Source: Closterium sp. NIES-65 (taxonomy: Eukaryota > Streptophyta > Zygnematophyceae > Desmidiales > Closteriaceae). From it: a stretch of DNA of 64,000 bases. The notes beneath the pieces were generated by a model. That model did not search any database and had not been told where the DNA came from. It was given only the letters and a program-made list of their open reading frames with translations. A program made the translations under genes and the position numbers. Where the stretch lies: positions 1-64,000 of the forward strand of contig CANXME010002655.1 in the NCBI GenBank assembly GCA_948144175.1, written 5' to 3'. This document shows, in pieces, positions 39,201 through 45,381 of the stretch. The first letter of the stretch is position 1. Every line of letters begins with the position of its first letter.

Positions 39201-42200
39201 ACCCTGCAGCATCATGGACTTAGATACCCTCGGTTTGTTACAGCATGGAAGTTACCTAGCAAAATTTGTAATAGATTAGTAATAGCTAAAATAGTGTAGA
39301 TGGGAACAATTGTAACCAGTTGGTGGTCGCCCAATAGATGGTGACCAACCTCCTGGAGTTTCCCACGGTGCATGAGTACTTGTTGAACTTGACAGCTAGA
39401 ATCAGTAGCTGGCAAAGCGCTTCACTGGAGTCGCACGAAGAAGCTTTCAGCTTGATGGCTCCTGGAGGGAGGGAGTAGAAAGGATTCGTAGTCAGTTTGC
39501 TTGATCCTTAGTGTGCTGATTAAGGCCTTTGCTGGCCGAAACGCGTTCACACGCGTGCAGGCCTAATGTGTCTGGCTTTCTGATTAGTAGACCTTTTCTC
39601 ACTACTTGGCTCGATTTTCAGATTAGTAGACTCAGATCGTTACTCTTAGCAGGCTTGCTGCGTTTCGAATCCAATAAATTTCATCGGAGGTGGGGGGGAG
39701 GTGGGGGGGAGGTGGGGGGGAGGTTGTGCATGCATCTTGCATCAACGTCATGGCCATCGACCCTCTCCACTTAAGGCCTCATCCCCCTTCCCTTCCTCCC
39801 CACCACACATGTGTCAGGAGGTGTACTCATGGTGCTTCAAGGCGTCTTACACGCACGTCTTTGGCTCGCCCACCATGCTGCCAGGCATTTGCATGCTGCC
39901 TGGTTGTAGAGTCTGATTCTGCTCTCCTTACCCTCTTCCGGCACACGCGCATGTCAGGAGGTGTACTCGTGGTGCTTTGAGGCGGTTCCCAAGAGGTGCA
40001 CGCTGTCTGGTTTGGACACCTGATAATGCGCTCCTCCCCCCCCCCCCCCCCCAACGGACACACACCCTCAGGAGGTGTACTCGTGGTGCTTCGAGGCGTC
40101 GTACACGGACCTGTTTGGCTCGTCAGAGGTGCATGCTGCCCGCCCGGCATGTAATCATCGCTTCCCCCCTCCCTCCCCCCTTCTTAACCACCACCACACA
40201 CACACACCCTCAGGAGGTGTACTCGTGGTGCTTCGAGGCGTCATACACGGACGTGTTTGGCTCGCCCACCACGGTGCCGCTCAAGGATGGTGGCGAGAGC
40301 CTTCCTGTCACCAACAGCAACCGGGAGGAGTTTGTGGAGCTGCTGGTGGACGTGAGTACAGAGATTCAGGTTTAGGCTTAGGGGCAGGACGGTCAGGACA
40401 GGTGAGGACGGGTCAGAAGGGGTCAGGAGGGGTTAGGAGGGGTGTGGGCAGGTCAGGGCGGGTCAGGGCGGGTCAGGGCGGGTCAGGGCGGGTCAGGGTG
40501 GGTCAGGAGGGGTCAGGGCAAGCTAGTGGAACGCCAGTTTGACCCATACTCTCGTACCCGTCTCTTCCTCCTTCCCCCCCTTCACCTTTCCCCTCTTTCC
40601 CTGTCCCCACGCGTCACCTCAGTTCCATTTAAATAAGCTGGCGGAGAGAAAGCTAGGCCCTTCTCCCACCACTTTCTGCGCCTCTCATATAATTGTCTTG
40701 CCCCCCTGTCCCCTCCTCCTTCCCGCTCTTTCCTGGCTGCCCCCTCTGCCCCACCGCAGTTCCATCTGAACAAGCTTCTGAGTCGACTCAAAAGCTTTCC
40801 TGGCTGCCCCCTCTGCCCCACCGCAGTTCCATCTGAACAAGCTAGTGGAGCGCCAATTCGGCCTGTTCTCGCACGGCTTCCTGTACCTCCCATTCCCTTC
40901 TCTACCCACCCCGGCCCCTCTCCCCACCTTGCCCTCTGCCCCACCGCAGTTCCATCTGAACAAGCTAGTGGAGCGCCAGTTCGGCCCGTTCTCGCACGGC
41001 TTCCTGCGCCTGTGCGGGGGGGCGGTGCTGAAAATGTTCCAACCGGACGAGCTCGAGTTGCTCATTTGTGGTTCCCCTGTGTTCGACTTTGATGAGCTGT
41101 GAGTGTTGCTCATACTTGTTCGGTCGGTTGGTCGGTGCTATGCTTGCCTCGTGGTGCGGTGATGCACCTCTTCCAACCGAACGAGCTCGAGCTGCTCATC
41201 TGCGCCTCCCCCGTCTTTGACTTTGATGAGCTGTGAGTGCTTTGAGTTGGGAGTTCGGTGCTCCGTCACAGGGCATAGATTTGCTTGTGGTTGGGTGGGG
41301 TTGGCGCTGTGATTGTTGCTGCGCCTGTTCCAACCCCGGACGAGCTCGAGTTGCTCATCTCATGTGTGGCGGCCTCGTGTTTGACTATGAGGAGCTGTGA
41401 GTGAGTGCCTGTGAGCTGCAGGGTGTTTTTGAGAACTCTCAAAAACACCCTGCAGCATTTTGAGAATTCTCAAAAACACCCTGCAGCATTTTGAGAATTC
41501 TCAAAAACACCCTGCAGCATTTTGAGAATTCTCAAAAACACCCTGCAGCATTTTGAGAATTCTCAAAAACACCCTGCAGCATTTTGAGAGTTCTCAAAAA
41601 CACCCTGCTGCCTCATCTGCTGCAGCCCCGTGTTTGACTACGAGGAGCTGTGAGTGAGTGCCTGTGACCTGGCTCGGAATGAGGTGCATCGTTGCAGGCC
41701 AAGGCTGTGTCCGTGGATGGTGTATGGTGTCTGGCTTTTGAGGCGCCTCAAAAGTCTGTGTCCGTGGATGGTGCATGGTGTCTGGCTCTGTGTCTGGTGT
41801 GGCAGTTTTCCAGCACACCTCAGCTTACCTCCACACCACAGAGCTCGGATTCACACCAGTTGGTAAAGAGAATCAAAACAACCATCCTACTCGGGTGCTT
41901 GGACATGTGGTGCAGGGTGGACATGTGGTGCAGGGTGTTTTTGAGAATTTTAAGAACACCTTGAGAATTCTTAAAAACACCCTGCAGCTTCCCACCACAG
42001 AGCTCGGATTCACCAGAGCAAAAAAGAAAAGAATCAAAACAACTATCTTTTTCGGGTGCTTGGACATGTGGCTTGCCTCCTTCCCACCCTTAGCGGACCA
42101 GACACTTGGCTTCCAAAACTCATTCTGCCTCTGCTTCATGTTCCTGCTGTGCTGTACTGTTTGTTCCGTGGTGTTGCTTGCATTGCATGTGTGGCCACCT

Positions 42201-45200
42201 GTGAGTGCAGGGAGAGGAACGCGCGGTATGAGGATGGGTACACAAAGGAGTCGCCTGTCATCAAGAACTTCTGGAAGGTATTATGTGTGCATGCACTGCC
42301 TAGGACTCGCCACCAAGTATATCGTGGTATGAGGATGCACGGTGCACGGCACGAGAGGAATGCATGGCATGAGAGGAATGCACGGCATGAGAGGAATGCA
42401 CGGCATGAGAGGAATGCACGGCATGAGAGGAATGCACGGCACGAGAGGAATGCACGGCATGAGAGGAATGCACGGCACGAGAGGAATGCACGGCACGAGA
42501 GGAATGCACGGCACGAGAGGAATGCACGGCACGAGAGGAATGCACGGCACGAGACGAATGCACGGCACGAGAGGAATGCACGGCACGAGAGGAATGCACG
42601 GCACGAGAGGAATGCACGGCACGAGAGGAATGCACGGCACGAGAGGAATGCACGGCACGAGAGGAATGCACGGCACGAGAGGAATGCACGGCACGAGAGG
42701 AATGCACGGCACGAGAGGAATGCACGGCACGAGAGGAATGCACGGCACGAGAGGAATGCACGGCACGAGAGGAATGCACGGCACGAGAGGAATGCACGGC
42801 ACGAGAGGAATGCACGGCACGAGAGGAATGCACGGCACGAGAGGAATGCACGGCACGAGAGGAATGCACGGCACGAGAGGAATGCACGGCACGAGAGGAA
42901 TGCACGGCACGAGAGGAATGCACGGCACGAGACGAATGCACGGCACGAGAGGAATGCACGGCACGAGAGGAATGCACGGCACGAGAGGAATGCACGAATG
43001 CACGGCACGAGAGGAATGCACGGCACGAGAGGAATGCACGGCACGAGAGGAATGCACGGCACGAGAGGAATGCACGGCACGAGAGGAATGCACGGCACGA
43101 GAGGAATGCACGGCACGAGAGGAATGCACGGCACGAGAGGAATGCACGGCACGAGAGGAATGCACGGCACGAGAGGAATGCACGGCACGAGAGGAATGCA
43201 CGGCACGAGAGGAATGCACGGCACGAGAGGAATGCACGGCATGAGAGGAATGCACGGCATGAGAGGAATGCACGGCATGAGAGGAATGCACGGCATGAGG
43301 ATGGGTACACCAAGGAGTCTCCCGTCATTAAAACCTTCCTCATGAGGATGCACGGTAATCCATGAGGAAGGTAATCCATTGCGGTCTGATGTTTAATGCT
43401 CTTTCATGTTACCATCCATGCTGTTTCATGTGAGCATGCAGTGACTAAGACACACCACCCTGCTTGTATTGCGCCATCATGACTTCTCCTCTCACCTATT
43501 GCGGCGCCTCAAAAGTCGCCTCAAAAGTCGCCTCAAAAGTCGCCTCAAAAGTCGCCTCAAAAATCACGACTTCTCCTCTCACCTATTGCAGGGATTGTGT
43601 GTGTGCGCGCGCATGTTTCACTTTCTCTCACCTCATTGCTCCTCGCGTTGGTCAATCTCCCCTCACCACCACCTGTCAACCTCACCTCCCCCCGCCCACC
43701 AGGTGGTGCATGGGCTACAGGACGCAGAGAAGAGGAGTCTGCTTGCGTTGATTTGTTCACACCTCCAACCCTCTCTTGCACCTCTCATTCCCCGCGCTAA
43801 CCTCCCCTGTCCACCGCCCACCAGGTGGTGCATGGATTGCAGGACGCGGAGAAGAGGAGTCTGCTGGCGTTTGTGACGGGGTGCGACAGGGCGCCCATCA
43901 AGGGCCTCGCCTCGTTGCCCTTCGTCATCTCCCGAGCCGGTCAGTGTCGCTGTTCTGCCGGTGGCCCCCCAGTGTATGTCGCATCAATTTCTCACTACAT
44001 TTTTTTGTGTATAACCTGCATCTTTGTGTCAGTGCCTGGGGGTGACCTTGCTTTTGTTTGTCTCTTAACAGCGGGCCTTTCTTTCTTTTACAACAATGAA
44101 TGAGTTTACCACCGATCACCACCACCACCCATCAGGTCCTGACTCGGACCGGCTACCAACAGCGCACACATGCTTCAACCACCTGCTGCTGCCTGAATAC
44201 GCTAACCTCGAGAAGGTGAGTCTTACAGCTCTCTGAACAAGGCAATGCTTGAACCACTCAGAACAAGCTGAGTGTTGAGAAGTCTCAAAACAGCGCACAC
44301 ATGCTTCAACCACCTGCTGCTGCCCGAATACTCCAACCTTGAAAAGGTAAGTCTTCGAGCTGGCTCAAACCACTCAGAACAGGGAAAGTTCTGACAAGGG
44401 AAGTCTTGACATGTCTCAAAACTGCCAGCATCGCACACATGCTTGAACTAAGTGCCGCTCACCGGATACTCCACGATCTCCCCGACAAGGTGACTTCCAC
44501 AATCTCTAACATTAGGTACGACTTCCGTGTTGCCGTTGCCATTGGGATTGACATTGGGATTGACATTGGGATTGACATTGGGATTGCCATTGGGATTGCC
44601 ATTGGGATTGACATTGGGATTGACATTGGGATTGACATTGGGATTGACATTGGGATTGCCATTGGGATTGACATTGGGATTGACATTGGGATTGCTATTG
44701 GGATTGACATTGGGATTGCTATTGGGATTGACATTGGGATTGACATTGGTTTTGACATTGGGTTGTTATTGACATTGTTATTGACATTGTTATGGACATT
44801 GTTATGGACATTGTTATTGACATTGTTATTGACATTGTTATGGACATTGTGATTGACATTGGTATTGACATTGTTATTGACATTGTTATGGACATTGTTA
44901 TGGACATTGTTATGGACATTGCTATTGACATTGTTATGGACATTGTTATTGGCATTGTTATTGACATTGTTATGTACATTGTTATTGACATTGTTATTGA
45001 CATTGTTATTGACATGCACTGCTGCTGATTTACTCTAGTGACTCGTGCTGTCGGTTCTACCACTACCATGCGATGCAATCACGTATATATACTCTTCTTC
45101 CTCTTGCTCTGAACCCACAGCACATTGCACAACCCCTTGTGACTCGTGCCGTCGGTTCTACCATTGCCATGCCATGCAATCACAGTGAACTCATGCTTCG

Positions 45201-45381
45201 TGATAGAGTCACTGTGTATTTCACACAATCACATACAACCCTGTGCTATGCTCTTCATACCTTCCTACGCCCTTCCACCATCTCTCATAATCCCATGCCA
45301 CCATCTGTGCTTCCCATCATACAGCTGCAAACGCGGCTAATGACGGCCATCAACAACTCACAAGGGTTCGGGCTCATGTAG
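23654..45381 (+). CDS. UBE3A-like: HECT-domain E3 ubiquitin ligase of the E6AP/UBE3A type
   Basis: Nineteen exons: 23654-23745, 23975-24054, 25259-25435, 26034-26083, 26796-27419, 27998-28107, 29242-29366, 35759-35876, 36420-36639, 37555-37593, 37800-37889, 38408-38608, 38948-39007, 40214-40351, 40950-41098, 42211-42277, 43825-43939, 44136-44215 and 45325-45381. All phases agree, giving 863 residues (human E6AP about 875). The C-terminal HECT domain contains [57 protein letters not shown] and the catalytic loop [13 protein letters not shown] (Cys codon 44171-44173, the ubiquitin thioester site), ending QGFGLM. Upstream, [21 protein letters not shown] and HVITIQLYE follow the E6AP middle region. 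The large exon 5 adds an Ala/Thr-rich stretch. The AZUL zinc cysteines are not evident, and exon 1 is the least certain. Exon 6 uses a GC donor. Confidence 0.92.
24122..24156 (+). pseudogene. Copy of the exon 2 donor region of the HECT ligase
   Basis: CTGAAGATCGCCATGGGAAAAG followed by GTTTGTACACATGCACGC repeats the real exon end CTGAAGATTGCCATGGGGAAAG plus GTTGGTGCACATGCATGC at 24033-24072. Confidence 0.85.
24523..24985 (+). repeat. 29-bp minisatellite, about 16 units
   Basis: The unit GAATGAAGCCATGGACGAAG plus CTCATGTCC is nearly identical throughout, with single-site variants such as GGGCGAAG. It lies in intron 2 of the HECT ligase. No variable spacers exist, so it is not a CRISPR array. 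Confidence 0.95.
25119..25180 (+). pseudogene. Copy of the exon 3 start, cut off at a TTTTGAG palindrome-like site
   Basis: CGGAGCTCCTAGCAGCAATC preceded by an ATTCCAG acceptor repeats the real exon start at 25259. Homology stops within a few bases of ACTTTTGAGACGCGTCTTTT (25159-25178), whose core is again self-complementary (GACGCGTC). Confidence 0.85.
25551..25775 (+). pseudogene. Two copies of the exon 3 end of the HECT ligase
   Basis: About 25551-25612 and 25718-25773 repeat the GTGAGCCTGGTGTTCCTCGC to GGCAACCTGCTGGGTGAG segment of the real exon (25381-25440). Both have drifted, and neither keeps a consensus donor in the same place. Confidence 0.85.
26103..26170 (+). repeat. Short tandem AGGTTCAC repeat
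   Basis: About eight units of an 8-bp word start 20 bases after the exon 4 donor of the HECT ligase. Confidence 0.85.
26359..26618 (+). mobile_element. Solo LTR of a copia-type element
   Basis: A 260-bp block begins TGTTAGAATTAGG, ends TTCTATCA and is flanked by the perfect 5-bp target duplication CCACG (26354-26358 and 26619-26623). It shares the words GGTTGGGTGTA and CACCAATTGGAGATT with the LTR at 29495, so it belongs to a related family. No internal region remains, as expected after LTR-LTR recombination. Confidence 0.88.
26643..26745 (+). pseudogene. Copy of the exon 5 start of the HECT ligase
   Basis: CACAG followed by GGTGACGAGGTGGCAGCAGC repeats the real exon 5 start at 26796 for about 100 bp, including the acceptor. 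It remains translatable ([19 protein letters not shown]), so alternative acceptor use is possible. The true exon was chosen because it alone continues open to the 27419 donor. Confidence 0.85.
27582..27997 (+). repeat. Three copies of the exon 6 start with acceptors, 129-bp spacing
   Basis: Acceptor-bearing copies begin at 27582, 27740 and 27869 before the real exon at 27998; the last three steps are 158, 129 and 129 bp. Each reads like CCTTTCCTNATGGAGCCC and continues into [13 protein letters not shown]. Confidence 0.9.
28198..28227. repeat. Imperfect palindromic element, 30 bp
   Basis: GGCGACCTTTGAGG, CA, CCTCAGAAGTCGCC pair over 14-bp arms with two mismatches. It lies at the left edge of the second exon 6 body copy. 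Confidence 0.75.
28258..28303. repeat. Perfect 46-bp palindrome centred on GAATTC
   Basis: The two 23-base arms (left arm starting TATATTCGTGTGAC, central TTTTGAGAATTCTCAAAA) are exact reverse complements. It interrupts a copy of exon 6. Confidence 0.95.
28590..29241 (+). repeat. Four copies of exon 7 of the HECT ligase
   Basis: Copies at about 28590-28650, 28755-28835, 28906-29000 and 29070-29165 precede the real exon at 29242. They share AGCTACGAGTGCGGGCATCT- and GTGATCACCATCCAG-type words ([23 protein letters not shown]). Only the last copy reaches the [10 protein letters not shown] donor. Confidence 0.9.
29495..29782 (+). repeat. Left LTR of the whole copia element
   Basis: Starts TGTTGGTGTTAGG and ends TTCTGACA. 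A TATA-like TTTTATATCC lies near 29535. Two internal inverted repeats are visible: GTTTGGTTGGG with CCCAACCAAAC, and AATCTCCAA with TTGGAGATT. Confidence 0.95.
30396..34994 (+). CDS. Copia gag-pol polyprotein
   Basis: A single 1532-codon frame. Order of parts: gag/UBN2-like region (to about residue 290, with a Cys/His cluster near 257-281); aspartic protease motif LDSGATHT near 363; integrase zinc-binding HHRLGHPNF and CLDC at about 502-550; integrase catalytic core (DVWGP near 571, [20 protein letters not shown] near 671); a Pro/Ser-rich spacer; reverse transcriptase with YVDDFILVA near 1209; and RNase H with YTDSSWADD near 1378 and [11 protein letters not shown]. The integrase-before-RT order defines copia. 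Gag and pol share one frame, as is usual in plant copia elements. Confidence 0.97.
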   Translation: MAFSSSTMANPITPLRLEADGSSSNFKAWSYGVDKHLLSRDVQGLDLKDVLLNRGKGKQPTLPREPTESSSDADVMTYEEAVEKYRKWEKADAAIISVFIASTPPELVNTFHNYPTSNAIWKYLQDRFMNKTAVGVAILIPSMFQVRLEDCSGMADYIAKVQTIHGELKELGIVFPEQAPAAALLVGLSSAYEVTRKMLLTLSAEDLTFAKVSTALLSAEKDSTAQAKAYAIRAPMPLASVAAALASAPFQRNRFPPCTYVVKYGNRKGQVCGGTNHPLATCFKKKDDEWYAIHGVDKKPPNWMRARKANLVEVQDPSSASASDSAPVDVRINLLFPGTAMINEATSQYIDSSQAPQYIEFTLDSGATHTVLKETLSFKPYPAPIPLLGADSSFTTLAKGTSTVPCPAFPSGTVTGMCVPSLRHNLVAQTEIQKAGLRTIFSENEDHCDIIDPLTNKVLARFTLNSSGLYTLRVPLPQVSTTQAQAPITPCTCRSLSNPTILYHHRLGHPNFRTLADMASKKLLLGLPATLPPPPDSPAPTCLDCTKSKLRQQPHTASPTIAAAPLDLVHMDVWGPAPVLARGGYRYFLVIVDDHSRYVSVHLLHTKAEAPEVIMAWVKQAQTTFDLKVKRLHSDGGGEFCNDKLKAFCSSEGIQQNFTLPDSPQQNGIAESRNHTLVQITRCLLSHSNAPHSLWGYALYHAALLYNLYPHPHLPDTTPTTLWLGKTPTARSLRVWGCTAYVLLNPQARRQNGGKLGPKTQTCIYLGHNADSPDYLFLNPSTQQLVRSRDVVFDETRPFYSPSGRDPLPDPPSLVWADFDAPPDLPPAPAPSPPPSPAIPPSPSEVSDPASPVSSAAAPPPPSPSSLPAAPPPPSAPITYHRRSHPPAPPPPPVPPTTEEPALPQSPELITYRRRPIPPPKPPKSPSPTPPAPPSSPVAHGTRSHRAALPLAMVLRYTMITPPPPAGGDVPSTLLEDRHEELCDLHAVIPQLSHIFPDITGSPSLNLAENPTIPIPLTVQEALSGPHAAEWRAAMDAEIAAFTRNHSFDDETPPPGVNIVGGKWLFRVKQLPDEAPVFKARYVAKGFTQQRYRDFDLIFSPTSKPPTIRTLMDVAAREDFEIKSMDASSAFLQGRLKETVFMDRPEGFPGEFPPNTVWKLNRPVYGLKQAPREWHNKVKEVLLSLDFHPSTADPTLFIRRHSEPFYILVYVDDFILVAKDSAQMTSVQAALSKALQMKDLGDLKHYLGMEITRDRKARTISLSQEFYIDNVLKRFEMELCTPVATPLPLQHLLTAPAVPTPEACSEPYPELVGSLMYAMMCTRPDLAYPVSVLSRYVAPGRFTNLHWKAAKRVLRYLKGTKSHVLTLGGLSPPRLEGYTDSSWADDQTDRRSSQGYCFTLGSGTVSWRSTRSSAVSLSSCEAELYAGTMAAQEARWFTFLLQELGFPQSAPTLWCDNQSTIHISQDPVYHTRTKHIELRHFFIRHLVQQEQLKVEYVASDCNLADLFTKPLGKVPHHRLLGAMGLCAPPSPP
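35019..35306 (+). repeat. Right LTR of the whole copia element
   Basis: Same 288-bp sequence as the left LTR with no difference found by eye, followed by the GCAAC duplication. Confidence 0.95.
35420..36185 (+). repeat. Five partial copies around exon 8, with two TTTTTAGTC-type palindromes
   Basis: Upstream copies of the exon start (acceptor plus TGTGGCAAATGAGAAAGTCATC and relatives) lie at about 35423, 35528 and 35577. Imperfect palindromes sit between them at 35454-35476 (TTTTTTAGTCGATTAAAAAA) and 35545-35566. Downstream copies of the exon body and donor (GACCTGGAGCAGGACTACAG, ending GACAG/GTGGGTG) lie at about 35945-36067 and 36123-36181. The real exon is 35759-35876. Confidence 0.88.
36262..36335 (+). 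pseudogene. Copy of the middle of exon 9 of the HECT ligase
   Basis: GTGGAGATGTCCCACCGCTT through GGGCATGGCGCTGAGG repeats the exon 9 stretch at about 36506-36555, upstream of the real exon start. Confidence 0.88.
36690..37220 (+). repeat. Copies of the exon 9 end and a 26-bp array built from its donor
   Basis: Copies of the [12 protein letters not shown] end with GCAG/GTAGG donors lie at about 36693-36795 and 36870-36976. From 37025 to 37200 a 26-bp unit (ATTCTGCAGGTGGTGTGATA plus GATTCG) repeats about seven times, followed by one more CATCCTGCAG/GTAGGGG. The unit core ATTCTGCAG/GTGG mirrors the real exon end ATCCTGCAG/GTAGG. Confidence 0.9.
37988..38039 (+). pseudogene. Copy of the exon 11 end with donor
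   Basis: AAGGAGTTCTTCCAGCTCGT through GACGCTAAG/GTACGTCTTT repeats 37840-37898 with few changes. It is preceded by GAGCAG, so it could act as a small alternative exon. Confidence 0.9.
38332..38355. repeat. Perfect 24-bp palindrome, GAATTC core
   Basis: GTTTTTTGAGAA and TTCTCAAAAAAC pair exactly. It lies about 50 bases upstream of the exon 12 acceptor. Confidence 0.9.
39152..39206. repeat. Two adjacent palindromes, GAATTC core
   Basis: 39152-39173 is a perfect 22-bp palindrome (GTTTTTGAGAA arm). 39173-39206 is a 34-bp palindrome with one mismatch whose outer arms are CAGGGTGTTTTT and AAAAACACCCTG. Confidence 0.9.
39207..39735. other. Unclassified intron 13 segment between two copies of a GGTGGGGGGGA block
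   Basis: The GAGGTGGGGGGGAGGTTGTG block before 39147 recurs at 39690-39735, both ending GTGCATGCATC. The 540 bp between, including the palindromes just before, look inserted. The sequence from about 39236 to 39680 is unlike its neighbours and ends GTTTCGAATCC, which resembles a tRNA-type B box. I found no clear target duplication or partner A box, so a SINE or old LTR is only a guess. Confidence 0.4.
39818..40213 (+). repeat. Three copies of the exon 14 start with acceptors
   Basis: CAG followed by GAGGTGTACTCRTGGTGCTT recurs near 39818, 39958 and 40073 before the real exon at 40214. The third reads [18 protein letters not shown] and remains open for a while. Confidence 0.92.
40440..40515 (+). 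repeat. 10-bp tandem repeat, GGGTCAGGGC unit
   Basis: About seven units begin some 90 bases past the exon 14 donor. Confidence 0.85.
40520..40949 (+). repeat. Four copies of the exon 15 start
   Basis: Copies of TTCCATCTGAACAAGCTAGT and parts of it lie near 40518, 40620, 40760 and 40826 before the real exon at 40950, three with acceptor-like CAG. The two nearest are the 49-bp identical repeats described at 40728-40843. Confidence 0.92.
40777..40794. repeat. Palindromic element, TCGA core, between two identical 49-bp repeats
   Basis: TCTGAGTCGACTCAAAAG separates 40728-40776 from 40795-40843, which are identical over 49 bp and include an acceptor and the exon 15 start. With flanking bases the palindrome reaches 26 bp with one mismatch. 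Confidence 0.95.
41155..41655 (+). repeat. Three copies of the exon 15 end with donors, and an array of palindromes
   Basis: Copies of the exon end ([30 protein letters not shown]) lie at about 41157-41237, 41325-41402 and 41622-41655. Between the second and third sits the 31-bp palindrome array of 41417-41610. Confidence 0.9.
41417..41610. repeat. 31-bp tandem array of TTTTGAGAATTCTCAAAA palindromes
   Basis: Six cores (GAGAACTCTC, four GAGAATTCTC, GAGAGTTCTC) begin at 41431, 41462, 41493, 41524, 41555 and 41586. Linkers are AACACCCTGCAGCATTTT. The first unit extends to a 42-bp near-palindrome flanked by GCTGCAG and CTGCAGC. Confidence 0.93.
41705..41787. repeat. 32-bp direct repeat split by a GGCGCC palindrome
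   Basis: CTGTGTCCGTGGATGGTGTA and its following 12 bases (41705-41736) recur at 41756-41787 with one difference. CTTTTGAGGCGCCTCAAAAG, a perfect 20-bp palindrome, occupies 41735-41754. Confidence 0.93.
42339..43345 (+). repeat. 18-bp minisatellite grown from the start of exon 16, plus a second copy of the exon
   Basis: The real exon 16 (42211) starts GGAGAGGAACGCGCGGTATG. About 53 units of GAGAGGAATGCACGGCAC follow from 42339, and the array ends by running into a second copy of the exon body (GAGGATGGGTACACCAAGGA at 43288). In the exon's frame a unit encodes ERNARH. The array stays open on both strands because 18 is a multiple of three. I take it as intronic, since the donor at 42277 is good and exon 17 joins in phase. 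Confidence 0.93.
43479..43590 (+). repeat. Direct repeat flanking a GTCGCCTCAAAA array
   Basis: GACTTCTCCTCTCACCTATT is present at 43481 and again at 43568. Between them are GGCGCCTCAAAA and four or five 12-bp units GTCGCCTCAAAA, a degraded relative of the GGCGCC-core palindrome. Confidence 0.88.
43700..43748 (+). pseudogene. Copy of the exon 17 start with acceptor
   Basis: CCACCAG followed by GTGGTGCATGGGCTACAGGA repeats the real start at 43825 ([15 protein letters not shown]). Confidence 0.9.
44270..44492 (+). pseudogene. Two copies of the exon carrying the catalytic cysteine
   Basis: 44288-44347 repeats ACAGCGCACACATGCTTCAA through GAAAAG/GTAAGTC with few changes, so it still has a good donor. 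44428-44490 is more decayed. Both are preceded by broken TGAGA..TCTCAAAA palindromes (44275 and 44406). Confidence 0.88.
44536..45014 (+). repeat. 12-bp minisatellites (ATTGGGATTGAC, then ATTGTTATTGAC)
   Basis: The first block ends near 44765 and the second near 45014. They lie in the last intron of the HECT ligase. Confidence 0.93.

Noticed and set aside
39560-39680. tRNA gene suggested by GTTTCGAATCC
   Set aside because: No matching A box or cloverleaf pairing could be drawn upstream.
42056-43379. Open frames of 300-430 codons on both strands (ERNARH, SCRAFL, MHGTRG repeats)
   Set aside because: They are shadows of an 18-bp repeat, open in every frame; the HECT ligase splices past this region in phase.
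23654-45381. Reading the exon copies as separate tandem HECT genes or a pseudogene cluster
   Set aside because: One set of exons joins with perfect phase agreement into a full-length protein, and the extra copies are partial and interleaved with it.
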